DNA from: Liolophura sinensis
Taxonomy: Eukaryota > Mollusca > Polyplacophora > Chitonida > Chitonidae
Assembly: GCF_032854445.1 (NCBI RefSeq)
Contig: NC_088300.1
Span: forward strand, 41,694,458 to 41,758,457
Direction: 5' to 3'
Length of the DNA: 64,000 nt
The translations under genes and the position numbers were made by a program. The notes below the pieces were generated by a model. That model saw only the letters and a program-made list of their open reading frames with translations. It did not search any database and was not told where the DNA came from. This document shows positions 32,540 to 44,860 of this stretch, in pieces. How positions within the stretch are numbered: position 1 is the stretch's first letter; every line of letters starts with the position of its first letter.

Positions 32540-33600
32540 ACTGTATGTGTACTGTCAACTGCATGTGGATTCATATGAACTCAAAACGTCTCATTGAAGA
32601 ACTAAACGCTGAATTACACATAACGTATAAGGACTCTTCACTTGGGTTGTCAACTCTCTATAATATTATTCATCACAAAAACTTGGTTGATAATTGTTTA
32701 TTTAACTGAATTTTATCATTAATTGTTTCCGTCATCGCTACATTAACGTTAAGACAATAAAGCCGTCTTCAGCGCCACTACACGCATTCATGGGATGTCT
32801 TTGTTCAATGGGTTGCATGAATTTCTCATCAGTGACATCTGTGTGAAAGGGGAAACCATATATCAAAAGAGTATTGGTATTCCAATCGGTACACTCCCAA
32901 AAACTCGCTTAGGCAAGTTAAAACTTTACCTGTTCTCGTAAGAATACGTCTATATGCGGATGTTGGTCAAGAATAATCTTTATGAAACTCGATCATTTTG
33001 CTTATCTGCCAGCTTTGAACAACATGTATATTGGAAACGCTTTTGGAGATACATAAACAACTTTGCTGGTGTTAAAAGAATCTCCAGATTCTCTAGACGT
33101 TTCCCTGTCACCCCGACTTTACGACTGAGGGATAGTTTCGATTTTGAGGATGTGAATTATGCTTATACTTAGATAACAGTAATGAAGGGTCTTGAATATA
33201 TCTAGATTTACAGCATTTGTTAGATCCTGTTTTTGTGGGGGCGAATTCAATGTCACAATTCATTACTGCAGACACTAGTTTGAGAATATTCCATCAAACG
33301 CCTTCACTCTAGATCTCTTCAACTTTACAATGAGTACGGTTCTCTTGCTGGAAGTGTACCTGAAAACTATGAAATTTACAGTTGTATTTCTTGTTTAATA
33401 AATTACAAACGAGCATAGTCACGATCTGCATATGGGTTTAGTTCATTTAGCTAGACCATTCCTTGCGTCTTTCCATTATTGTTGAAAACTGCTGTCTGCT
33501 TCTCTTTGCATGAATCCGTCTTAATTTCTTACATTATACACTTTCCTAGTTACAGTCTTTTGGAATTGGTTAACGGCTCATATAAAAGTGTTTGTTTCGA
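32540..33600 (+). pseudogene. Decayed reverse transcriptase, Penelope-like (copy 1)
   Basis: Aligns with the RT copy at 41,800-42,720: 'gtcaactgcatgtg', 'gtattggtattccaatcggt' (GIPIG, the RT fingers/palm motif) and 'gacgtttccctgtcaccccg'. It then shares the 3' region 'tttgttagatcctgttttt' and 'caacttttacaatgagta'-type text. Many stops and frameshifts; the YxDD box is lost. It separates two blocks of the same minisatellite, so it probably inserted into that array. It ends with the common RT tail (33,450-33,600). Confidence 0.6.
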
Positions 33601-33619
33601 CTTCCCGGTTCTCGTCTGT

Positions 33620-33860
33620 TGACATATTCTGTCCGCCGTATTGCTTAGACGCGTTTGTTCTGTTCGTATATTGTCACCGTCTTTTTTTTTGGCGCATTTA
33701 TCTTGTTTGTATATTGTCACCACCGTGACAATATGGCTTGGGCATATGGCCTGTTGGTATACTGTCACCACCGTATGGCTTGAGCGCATATGTCCTGTTG
33801 GTATACTATCACCACTGCATGGCTTGTGTCCTGTAGGGATACTGTTACCAGATACACATT
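33620..33860 (+). repeat. 44-bp minisatellite, block 2
   Basis: Same unit family as block 1 ('tattgtcaccaccgt', 'atggcttgagcgcatatgtc', 'ctgttggtatac'). About six units. Confidence 0.85.
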
Positions 33861-33949
33861 TTATTATCGACGATTTGCACAAAAATGAGACGGCTACTAC
33901 CACAGTACACAACTTGAATACGGATTTCAGTCATTTGCCTAAAACATAC

Positions 33950-34150
33950 CTTGCGCTTTCACAACATCATTGAAATCTGTGGACTGCTTATCTTTGCACG
34001 ATTCAGTCCTAATTTCGTACTTTATATACTTTATTAGTTCTTTGGATGTTTGTGATAGACCTCGATTTGGGAAATGGCGTTGAGATTATTGATCTGGAAC
34101 GTCCATATTTGTTGGCGGCTGATATACGAATGTTTGCTTCCAAGCATAGA
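33950..34150 (+). mobile_element. Retroelement 3' tail (RT-tail family)
   Basis: 'cagtcctaatttcgtacttt', then 'ggaaatggcgttgagattat', then 'tgatatacgaatgtttgc'. Same tail as after RT copy 1, here following minisatellite block 2. Confidence 0.65.
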
Positions 34151-34821
34151 TCCGTCAGACAGGTGACAAATGCTTTTCAAAAAGACTGACATTGTTTTGT
34201 CGTCATGAAAGCATAGACATAAATATTTCTTACGGAACTAACATTCGTCTTACTTTGTTAGAACGTATAAGAATATAAAGCCCATCCATCTTGATGGTCA
34301 ACTGTAAATTTTTTGTGTTCTTCATCATACAGATGACATATACCCTTGCAGACAGAATGACAGTCTTCGCTAATCAATAAGATCAATGTTTAATAAAGAA
34401 ATAATATTTATATTAATATTCTGATTTCTTCAGAAAGTGCAAAATGTCAGCCCAAGCTATCACAATTTTCCACTGTAATCATTTCTTCTAAGACTAAACC
34501 CAGCTGGCCTATCCTGAAGCCTCGGTTAGCACTTCTGAGCAACATAAGTCAATCTTCTTTCTAATGCCATATCTTTACCTCTGGTTGTACCCGACATCAA
34601 ACGACTTTGACAAAAACAGTCTGCTGATATTAGCTAATTCGCTGATATTTTTAAGAGCTATTGAAAATGATAACCGCAAGCGCGAGGGGTGTTAAGAGGG
34701 AGGGGGCCATCTTAAAATATCCAAAAAAACATAGATGATCAATTAGATTTTGTGTTTGCCGATAAATTTATAGCCAGAAGTTGTCTCTCTATCATTGATC
34801 AGAAGAAGAAAGGATGATAAC

Positions 34822-34862
34822 TTTGAAGTACGGCGTTAAACCCCAAGCAATCACAATCAATC
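34822..34862 (+). mobile_element. SINE family B tail fragment
   Basis: 'gaagtacggcgttaaacccc' plus 'aagcaatcacaatcaatcg', the 3' end of a family-B type SINE. Confidence 0.55.
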
Positions 34863-34939
34863 GAACTTGAATAAAGACTTTAAGACACTTTAATGATTTT
34901 TCAGAATTTTGTAATTTTAGGATTTCTTTGTGATATATT

Positions 34940-35065
34940 CAGGCTGCAGGTGGTCGTGGGTTTCCCCCGGGCTCTGCCCGATTTCCTCCCATCGTAATGC
35001 TGGCTGCCATCGAATAAGTGAAAATGGCGTAAAAGACCAATCAAATCAATAAGTAATACATTCGG
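34940..35065 (+). mobile_element. SINE family A, 5' truncated
   Basis: 'ggtggtcgtgggtttccccc', 'gggctctgcccgatttcctc', 'taatgctggctgccatcgaa' and the tail 'aatggcgtaaaagaccaatc'. Confidence 0.8.
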
Positions 35066-35910
35066 GCCTGGCAGATTCCCTTATAATAAACTGACGGCCA
35101 AAAGAAACTTTACGACTCCGTGAGCTAAAGAAGAAATTTAAATATCATTCAACTACCACTGAAAAGAGTATGCTTTTCCTTGCAGGTGCATGCCATAAAA
35201 AATTCTAATATGTACTTCAAATTGATAAATTATAATTGAAGTCAGGGCCAAAATCCGCTGTGGGCGACTCCATTTTGCCCAAGAACCTCTGTGTTAGGAG
35301 GAGAATTGCCGTCGGAAACCGCCGAAGTGCAGTTCGTACACCAGAACTCTTCTTCCCAGAAGGTAAGGAACAGTACGGTTGGTTTACCGCTTGACGATCG
35401 GGAAACCGGAATGTTGGACGTAGGTTCCGAGTTTACACGAACAAGCCGGCAGTTTTAACGACTCTCATTGGCTGAGAGGCAACACACCCCCAGCATAAAT
35501 TACAGGGTATTAAGATGGAGGAGGCGATGGAGGAGGCGATTTATGCCAGCTTTGCCGTTTTTAGGCTTTACGTGTTTGGCGAGGAAAAATGGCAAAATTA
35601 TGCAGCAGGCACCACCAGATACAAAAAGTGTGCTCATTTCAGTCTATAGTGTCATGTTTTTAGGTTTTTCTTCTCCTTTAAATTTAACCAGCCTTTTCAG
35701 CAAATTAATACCAAATTATTGCAGGAAAACATTGTGGAAACTTATTCCCATGTGCGACAAGTGTCATATACGTCCACACGAATTTGTTTTGAGACAACGA
35801 AGAAAGTTGAAAAATCACGTGACCCATGGATGGCCGCAACTGCACATGTAATAAGTGTACAAAAACCTTACACACAGTGTGTTGGACTTGCACACTGACT
35901 AAAAACCAAG
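35066..35910. other. GPCR intron, probable left flank of the Tc1 element
   Basis: No recognised gene. The part nearest 35,910 probably includes the 5' flank of the transposon, but I could not identify its terminal inverted repeats. Confidence 0.35.
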
Positions 35911-35912
35911 TA

Positions 35913-36885
35913 GTGCCTCGATTGACTCTAGAACAATGCGAGAGGGCCCTGGGTATTGTATCAATGGGAGCCACCCATTCCCAAATTGCAAAGACCTGTT
36001 TAACTGTGTCAAACTTAACAGACAGACAGGGCAGACATCGGACAGGCCAAGAAAATGCAGGCCTTGGGTAACTACGCCCAGAGAAGACGGCTACCTGCGC
36101 ACCTTAAACCCGAGGAACCGCTTCCTGACAGTGACGTCATCGTCAATCAATGCCTTAGGTCATCGGGTTAGTCGGCAGACCGTGTCCAGGAGACTCAGTG
36201 CTCACGGAATTAGGGCCTATCGACCATTCAGAGGGCAGTTGTTGACAATCGAACATCGTCCGCGAGAGGTTTCGATGGGCTCGAATTGTACGCCGTTGGC
36301 AGCGACGTGTTGTTTTCACGGATGACAGCCGCTTCTGCCTGTTCCGGTCCGATGGCAGACAGCGAGTTTACCGTCGAAGAGGCGAACGAACGGCTGCATC
36401 ATGCGTCCAGGAGGTGGTTTGGTGGCGGCAGCGTGATGGTGTGGGATGGGATTTGTGGAGAGGAACGGACACCACTGGTCCTCATCTACGGGAACCTAAC
36501 AGCTCAACGTTACGAGGATCAAATTCCACGTCCTGTTGTCCTGCCATTCCTTCAACAGCAGCCACGTGGTGTCCTGTACCAGCATGACAACGCCAGACCC
36601 CATACACCTCGAATTGTGCAGAACTTCCTGAACGCCAACGACGTCAACGTTTTCTCGTGGCCTGCACGTTCCCCAGATATGTCTCCCATAGAACACCTTT
36701 GGTATGTCATGGGTCATCGAGTAAGACAACGGCCACACCTTGCAGCCAACCGACAAGAACTGACGTTCGCTCTCCAAGATGAATGACAACGAATCCCACG
36801 TCATGTCATCAGACGACTGACTTTTTCTATGCGTCGGAGAGTTTTTGCATGCATTGAAGCAAGGTGTGGCCACACACGATATTGG
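35913..36885 (+). pseudogene. Decayed Tc1/mariner-type transposase (DD34E)
   Basis: Starts as PRLTLEQ (ATG changed to GTG), with the helix-turn-helix region interrupted by a deletion near 35,990. The second DNA-binding part RVSRQTVSRRL follows in another frame; then FTDDSRF (first Asp), with further frameshifts near 36,262 and 36,412. The rest is open: GGGSVMVWDGICG, QHDNARPH (second Asp) and SPDMSPIEHLW (Glu), with exactly 34 residues between the last two catalytic residues. It ends near GHTRY. The catalytic core is largely intact in sequence but spread over three frames, so no active enzyme is made. It lies in the sense orientation inside the GPCR intron. Confidence 0.9.
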
Positions 36886-37860
36886 TTGGTTTTGATATTG
36901 ACTGATTTTAAAAATAATCAACCTTTTGTGTCACTCTGCCCAATGTTAACCAAGATGGAATGGCTATTTTCTACACCTTGTTCTGTTTGTTCACTTAAAA
37001 ATGATTTGAGGGCTTATTTGTCTGTTCTTACTCAAGACTTTCAATATCTAAAGTCATTGGTCTTTTCAATATATTAAACTTCAGTCATCCTGTTTTTTGC
37101 TTTGGAAAAATAAATTGATTTGAAGTCTTTGTAAAGTTTCTTTTGGACGTCAGTTTAGTTCAGTACGTTGACGATCTGCATTTGACAGATGTCAAACTAG
37201 TACTGCTCTATTTGACTTGTGACATTTTAGATGAGTTATTTTAATTTGTGGTTTGTTTGACCTGTACAAAGGATGTAATCGAGCAAAATATAAACAGAAT
37301 TTAAAGAAGATTTTTCTTTGTATACCTACCTTTATCTTGGTATTTGTGACCTTTTGAGCAAAACACGATTATTATATGAAAACGGATACGAAATAGTGAT
37401 GTACCTTTTAAGAGAAGAAACTCCATTACTGCTATTGTTTTTAGGGCTTTGGTGGCAATAATGGGCCTACAGCTCTCATGTGAACCTTTGGGTCGTCTTA
37501 CATGAAATTCGCTCTAAAATCGCTTGGCATCCGGAAATATATAATACACATTCAGCATGGTTTTCAGGTGAAAATCTGGTTCACATGTGTGAAACGTCGT
37601 CAGGTGTTTGCCAAATCCAGACAGTTTATTTCATTCATGAACCTAAACGTATAAGTGAAAATATTCTTAAAAAGGTGTTAAACCTCACCATTCAAGCCGT
37701 ATATTATGCAAGGCTCAGAGAATTGGAACTTTCCAAGTTTTCGTGAACATTGAACGTCATTTAAATCTGACCAGATATGAAAACAAAATAATCCGCAATA
37801 TAAAGTTTGACTCGCTCGAAATCATCCCCGCTCGCTCTCAAGTCCCCTGACTGTTTAAAG
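36886..37860. other. GPCR intron, nothing recognised
   Basis: AT-rich sequence with no domain-bearing frame. Confidence 0.4.
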
Positions 37861-37862
37861 GT

Positions 37863-37972
37863 TTATTCTTATCCTCAAAAGGAACTATTCTTATCCTCAA
37901 AATATAATTCTTATCCTCAAAGGCAACTATTCTTATCCTCAAAAGCAACTATTCTTATCCTCAAAACATGAA
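37863..37972 (+). repeat. 22-bp tandem repeat, five units
   Basis: 'tattcttatcctcaaaagca' plus 'ac' repeated five times with small changes. Confidence 0.9.
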
Positions 37973-40900
37973 TTGCAAAATGATTCAGAAAATACTGGAA
38001 CATGGATGATTATCACAAAACCCTAAACCATCATCCCCCAAGTGTGTCAATACTCACACGCATGAAGAACGTGTTTTTGTTCAAGGCCAGAAGTAGACTT
38101 CTGCACTGGGGGAATAGTTTTGGGGTATTTTCTTGAAGAAACTGGGTGACTCATCTAGAAGCCGGAAACAAACTGGATGTGAAAGTCCAGGTGTACTCAG
38201 CAATATTATACAATAACGAGCGAAGCCTGTTGATAAAATGTATGTAAATCTTTATTAATGTTATATTATAGGTTTTGGATTGCTGCCGAACAGTGCAGGT
38301 GTCCAACTGAAAGGCAGTCTTGTAGATTCCTACTCGTTCGCCGAAAGTAAGATTATTCAACCGAAAGAAAAAATAGGTGCAAGAGAAAAAACTTTGCATC
38401 ATCTATCTTTTATTTTGAGGTTTTCGATTCATCACCCCAAATGCATGTTGGCGATTGTCACTTTAGCTGTCAGTGTTAACTGATGCACCAGATCTTACCC
38501 GACTGATGATCCCTTCTGAACAGACCTCGCCTGTGTAAAAAACAAAACAACAACTAGCTGGAGGTCTCGCAGTGAAATTAGCAGTTGTCCTCCATTCTTA
38601 ATATGGGATGGTTGTTGCAATGCCGCGAGCCCACCGTCTTCTCTACAGGAGGCAGTGAAGGTTTTTAGGACTTGATTGTGATAAAAGAGCTTGTCATGGA
38701 TGTCAATCGATTCAACAATTCAATGGAACGCCCCCCATTAGAAAAAAAATTCAAGACGATGCCACGTTGACCGATGTCATTTAACTCCATGAATGAGGTC
38801 CGATCTATCTTGGTATCTGGTACTGTTTTTGACGTTAGATTTACTCAAAGTATGAATTTACCTCTTGCATCGAGTAAAGACTGAATATCAGACATTTCGG
38901 TATAGACTGTAGCAATAAAACGAAGCAATGGAATTTGGTTCAGCTGTCATGTTACCCAAACCAATGCACGCAATACACAGAGTTGGGCGTGAAGGACAGG
39001 ACTTTTCTTGAAGACATGTCCTGCTCATCCTGTTACTGTACACTTTAGCACTGTACTCTGTGGAACTGGTCTCTTCGAATGTACTGAATGGTACTGTAGT
39101 TAAACGTAACTAATGTAAGACATTAAGAATAGTTTCCAATAAATTACCTGAATTCAGACTTAGTGGCGAGGCTGGGTGAAGTTAACGTTTGTGATATTGC
39201 GTGTCAAACAACAGTTTGAAGCTCTGACAGAAATGCAAATAAATCCCATGGATTGTCACAATGTGGTAGATAATTTGGTTCAAGGTGTAAGTTTTCAGAA
39301 AGAAAGCGTGTTGATAACTGAAAGCAAGGAAAATGCTGCCATTTTTTACATCTAAAACTATTGTCTTTGATTCCAACTGACAGAGACAGTAACTTGAACG
39401 TATTTTACCGCCACCCTCAGTTTCTTTCAGATTGAGATCTATGGCGTGTAAGTGGAAATGAAGGCAAGGTGTTTGAAGTTGTAACTTCTCGGAATTCATC
39501 GTAAATCTGTCCAGTATCACCCGCTAGTGACAGTTATACAGTGTGATGTAACACCGAGGACATAAGGTCCTTGCCGGATTTGAGTTGTACTGTTGTCTAA
39601 TCTGCTGACAAGCCTAACAGTTTTTTTGACCGTCTCACACAGCACCATATTTTTATCGTCCTCTCTGTCCAGTTAAATTTTTGTCAATGCTGTATTCAAA
39701 AATAGACAAACTTTGATTAGATGGTTAAGGTTAAGGCAAGGTTTTTAATTTAATTTGCCGTTGCCGACTAAACCTTAATGAAGCCTCGCACGTTGTTAAT
39801 GACATTGTTTTCACGGCTGCAGATGTTAACAAGATTTTCGATGCTCTGTACTCATCGTTTGTCTTCATTAAGGTTCACTACCTTTTGCAGCCTTGGATGT
39901 AAATCTAATATTTTCCGATAGAAACTGTTGTGTTGACGTTGGCCATGATAGTGTGAATGCGGGAGTACCGGACACCTGCTACATGTATCTACCTTCCTTG
40001 AACACTTCGTACGCAAAAGTGGAGACCAGCAGACATGGTAGAGGGACTTCAAACCAAACAAAGAAATTCAGCTATACTCGCCTTTCACAGTCGATGTTCA
40101 GTTAACAAAAGCTTTCAACATTACTTTCTGACAATATTACCAAGGCATAGCCATTTAAAGATTCTAAAGCATGACGACCAAAATAATTTGTATGTAATTA
40201 CGATATGGCACAGGATTTATTTTCTTATTTGATTGTTGTTGAACGCCACAATTATACCTAACAACTTAGGAGTGCATGTACATATCCAATAAATAGGGCT
40301 AAGGATGAGAATATAGGCACATGTTCACAGCGCGGGTCATTGAATGAATCCGTTACACTAAGATTCATTTCAATATATATGCCGAATTTATTTCATCAAA
40401 TAAAACAGGAAATCTCTACCAAATCTTGAAATATTTAGCCAAACCGTGTGACAATTCTGATATCTATTATTTTCTATTTTCAAGTGTGGATTAAGGAGTG
40501 CCATTACTTGGCAAATCCAACACCTTTACCTCTTCACTGACAGGTAAAATTTGTGTTCATTCTTAATGCTCCTCTTCTAATTACAGTTATTTGATAACGT
40601 GCAAGAATTGTGGCCAACAGCATGTTCTACGTGTGAATTGGTCCAGAAAATCCATTGGACAGAAATATTTAGGCATTTTTTCAATCTCCAGCCATGATTG
40701 GGATCATTTCAGCATTTAGATGATAGAATTAGTATTTCATCTGAAAATGAAACAGAGGTGGATTTTGAACCTCAAAATTCGTGGCCGTGAACTATACTAG
40801 GTGGTGGTGCTGGGTTTAGTCTTTCCATATAATACTGTGATGGTAACATCAAGCCATCCACACAATTGCGGTACAACTAATCTATTAAAATGCCTTAAAC

Positions 40901-41790
40901 ACAGAACTCGTAACCACAGAAAGGGGAATTTAATAGACATAACTGTTAGCTACAATTGCCAACAATAGCCAACATAAAATATGCACTGCATTTGAAATTC
41001 CTGAAGCAAGCAGTTACAAACGTATCAAGTGACATTCCTAAATGAAATGCTCCACCCTGTGCTGTGCGTCTGTCTCACGATGTAGCATATCTTCGGCTGT
41101 ATTGTCTTGTTAATACAATTGGAACCTAACCCGAGGCCTTGATTTAATTAGCCTACCAATTTTCAATGAACCAGAGTTTCGTAGCGCTGTACCCAATTAT
41201 TTTAACATTCAACAGCCAGCATGCATATTCTATGAAAATATTAAACCTGTCCCTACAAAATTACTCCCATGCTATTAAGGAGGTCGATTCGCCCACATGT
41301 ACTGCCGGTGGCTACAGTCGTGGATCATCGGTTTTTACGTATGACAAATGTAAACATGAATCATGACCTAAAGAATCTCTTTATGTGAGACCCTAAGCAT
41401 AAAGAGCAGAGAATTGTTCTATATTGGATCGAACAAAAAATCGAAATTTCGGCGGTGCAAAGGGTACTTGTTAAGCTGCAGAGACAGTATGTCATTGTCC
41501 CATGTTCCCGAGGACAAAACTCCTGATATTGACAAAACTCTTGATATTGACATCCTCATCTGAAAGAACTATCACTTTTAAACTCTTGTACAGAGTTAAA
41601 TATGTCTACAGCAACATCTGCGTATTCTGCTAGTATATACATTTTGGAAGAACTGTTTAGCAAAGTTATCTTAGGAATGACACTTAAATATTGTTTTTCG
41701 CCACACTGATATAGGACAGCTTTATTGTATTACTGAAATACACAATATATATAAGCGTCATGTACGACGGTTTCAAGAAGTTGTACAACC
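37973..41790. other. GPCR intron, nothing recognised
   Basis: No clear repeat family member or gene. A minus-strand frame at 39,182-39,520 (112 codons) has no recognisable domain. Confidence 0.4.
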
Positions 41791-41796
41791 ATTCGT

Positions 41797-42720
41797 TTGT
41801 TGACCACATTGCTTAGAGTTTTACAAAGAGCGTTGAGAATTAGTTCTATAATGCTATTACAAACAATTCCGGTGTCAACTGCATGTGTATCCAGGCGTCA
41901 ACTCTACTTTAAAACTCAGCATCTCACTGAAGCACTAGACGCTCTAATACACGTGCCGTATAAGGACATACTTACTTGAGATTTCTCTATTCTCTATACT
42001 GCTATTCCTCACACGGATTTAATAGATAGAATTTCATCACAAATTGTTACGGTGTTTATTAAAACCGGTCACCGCTATATTAACGCCAAAGGCAACACAG
42101 CCTTCTTCAGTTTCACTACATACAGGGGTTCCCATTCATCGGATGTGTGGATGTTCATTGAATTGCTTGAATTTCTAATTACTAACATCTATGTGATATT
42201 CGAGGAAACCATACATTAGCAGTGTTTTGGTATTCCGATGGGTACAAACTGTGCTCCCCTTTTGGCGGATCTGTACCTGTTCTTATATAAATACGACTAT
42301 ATGCAGAAACTATTAAGGAGTAATCCTCACCAGGCCCGATTTTTCTCATTCATTAAACGATATATTGATGATCTGCTAGCTTTAAACAATCCATATATAG
42401 CAAAAGCTGTGAAAGATATTTACCCAGCTTCGCTGGACTGAAAGGAAACCATGGACTCTTCAAATGGCGCATCTTATCCGGACCTGTATTTATAAACATA
42501 CTAAAACGGTTTCCTCTCCCCCGGACTTTACAAGACGGATGGTTTCAATTTTGGCGTTGTAAATTATAAAAGCTTGGACAGTAATACACCGAATAACGTC
42601 ACATGTTATTACTGTAAAAACCAAGTGTGTCAAGGGTATTTCATCAAACGGCTTCACTTAAAGTTTCTTAATTTTTACAATGAGTATAATTTTCTTGTAA
42701 TTAGATGTGGACAGGGCGTC
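41797..42720 (+). pseudogene. Decayed reverse transcriptase, Penelope-like (copy 2)
   Basis: Reads as an RT palm domain with few breaks: a 'DFSILYTAIPH' segment follows a TGA (about 41,978), then ITNIYVIFEE, a TAG, then GIPMGTNCAPLLADLYL. The catalytic box RYIDDLLALNN lies near 42,360, then KDIYPASLD and a stop. Further on, 'YKTDGFNFG' and the shared 3' sequence appear. The pattern GxPMGT..APxxADL plus YIDD is typical of Penelope-like and related RTs; that assignment is from memory. At least three in-frame stops show it is dead. Confidence 0.75.
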
Positions 42721-42929
42721 CAGAACCTCTGGCGCTCTGCTTGATGACAGTGTCTTATCCCGCTAGGGGCTGCATAAGCATGCATGATTTTCACTTTGAT
42801 TGTGCATTTATTAGCAGTTGTAAGCAAAGCCCGACTGTAATACCTTTATTTGTATTCGACTTGGATTATCCACGGAGTACCAGTTGAAATTTGAATTCAA
42901 ATGAAATGCCTACAGAATAACGGTTGTCT

Positions 42930-43090
42930 TCCATGGATCACTGATCGCTTATCTGTAACAAGTTACCAGCTTTATTGGTTGTTTATATATTATTCCTTAC
43001 ATATTCGTCCAGGAAATGGTGTTTTGTTTGGAAAGGAGCCTGGCGATTATCAACTAGGAACGCTCATTTAGGGTTTGCGGAATTTGACGC
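42930..43090 (+). mobile_element. Retroelement 3' tail (after RT copy 2)
   Basis: 'tcttccatggatcactgatc', 'atattattccttacatattc' and 'gcgattatcaactaggaacg' match the RT tail family. Confidence 0.5.
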
Positions 43091-43769
43091 TTAGACACTC
43101 AAAAATTGAATCCACTTATGTCATGGCGGTCTGTTGCATGCCTTGCCAGAGGTCAACCATCGACTTTTGACAAGTAACTGATGAGTTTTCCCTCATACTG
43201 GCAAATGATCCAATAACGACGTGGACCCTTTATTGTCACCAAGGCCCCTGAGAAAATAGAGTAGGAAAGTCAGAGATACTGCAGGACTGACACGTTCCAT
43301 TGCAATTAAGTGACATCTGTTATCTGAAAGTGACAGAATTCTTTACAACCAGGTTGCATGGTCTGTTTACATTGTTTTTATTTAATTTATTTATAAATGT
43401 GATGACAACACATGAATTTCATTGCATTTCTTAATCATAAGCTAGAGTGCTAAGTGTCATGTAGGCTGCTGCTTGATGGCACATATTCTTTTTCCTTGAA
43501 ATTGCAGATCTCTTCTTAAAAAATCTTTTTAAGAAAGGTAGTCTTGCACATTTCCTAGAAAACAGTCGTGTTTTGTTAACCTGTGATAATCTGGCTAGAC
43601 ATGTGCTTGCCACTTGCACTCGCTATCTGCAATGATTGACGCTGACAACTGAAAACGGTCATCGTGACATTCACTACTTAACAGATGAGGACTACCAGCC
43701 GGCTGTTTACGATGATGGGGATGCATTTAGAGTCAGTATTTCTTTTACAGTGTTCTATTCTGAATAAGC

Positions 43770-44000
43770 GGCGCAAAGGTTCACGAGAACCACACCACTG
43801 CGTGTTCAAGTTCAGCTCATGCTGGCTTCCTTTCTTGCCGTTTGCGGAAGGTCTGTCAACAACCTGCGTATGGTCGTAGTTTTAGCTCGGGCTCTGCCCG
43901 GTTTTCTACCACCATAATGCTGGCCGCTGTCGTGTAAGTGAAATATTCTTGAGTATGGCGTATAACATTTATTAAATAAATAAATTAATAAATAAACAAC
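43770..44000 (+). mobile_element. SINE family A, near full length
   Basis: 'gcgtgttcaagttcagctca' (B box), 'tgctggcttcctttcttgcc', 'gggctctgcccggttttcta' and 'gaaatattcttgagtatggc', then an (aaat)n tail. Confidence 0.85.
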
Positions 44001-44064
44001 TAACTAACTAAATAAATAAATATATTGACTAATATAGTATTTACTTTGATAGCAATAACCGATA

Positions 44065-44220
44065 GACGACAAAGCAGACATTCGTATTCCAGCCGTCAGC
44101 CAATATGCACTTTTCTGGTCAATAATCGCAGGGCCATTTTCCACAACAACGTTCAACACAAACCACCAAAAAAACCACAAAAGTTTATAAAGTAGGAAAT
44201 TTAGGGCGGCGTCATGCAAA
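44065..44220 (-). mobile_element. Retroelement 3' tail, minus orientation
   Basis: Closest to the fragment at 1,283. On the minus strand: 'gtttgtgttgaacgttgttg', 'ccctgcgattattgacc' and 'ggctgacggctggaatacg'. Confidence 0.65.
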
Positions 44221-44429
44221 GAAAAACTTCTAACAGTTTCATTGATATGGACACAACGAATTTCTTGCAGAATGAAATAAATCCTTATCCAAATCGTGTA
44301 CGATGTCAGCTTATATTAAAAATATGTACCTCTGTGCCAAATTTATGGCAACTATTCATATATCCAACGTGGCGATCTAGTTTAACACGATGAATATACA
44401 TCCCCGAGCCGGCCAAAGTTTCCGCATGT

Positions 44430-44860
44430 GGAATGTGCACAGTTGTAAATGCAGCATTTGTTAGACCCTACTTATTCTGTGTGACGATTTGAATTCACAC
44501 GCTATAACTAAAAAACTAGTGTGTCAAGGATTTTCCATAAAACACGTTTCAACCCTTCAATTATTGTGAGTAAGTCTGAACAATGTCCAGAATCTCTGGC
44601 GCTCTGTTTCATATATGGCTTATAATTTGGATACTGATTACAAATAGGAGCCTAGAATATTCCTTGTGTCTCCCTGAATTTTGAAGACCGGTGATTGCTT
44701 GTTTTTAGTACACAATGAGTCCTAATTTGTTACTTTATGTACGTTTTTAGTTGTTTGGTAGTTTGCGTTCGAGGTTGTTTGGGAAATTATCCTTACGATG
44801 ATTAGATGGAACGGCATTACCACTCACCATTGGTATGCCAATGTCAATAACAACGCCTAG
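44430..44860 (+). mobile_element. RT element 3' fragment (copy 3) with tail
   Basis: 'gcagcatttgttagacccta' and 'ccagaatctctggcgctctg' match RT copies 1 and 2; 'gagtcctaatttgttacttt' and 'ggaaattatccttacgatga' are the common tail. It is 5' truncated, as expected for target-primed retrotransposition. Confidence 0.65.

Noticed and set aside
35468-35851. 127-codon frame just upstream of the Tc1 transposase
   Set aside because: Not part of the transposase frame, no recognisable domain; probably flanking sequence of the element.
39182-39520. 112-codon minus-strand frame in the GPCR intron
   Set aside because: No domain, no splice or promoter context.
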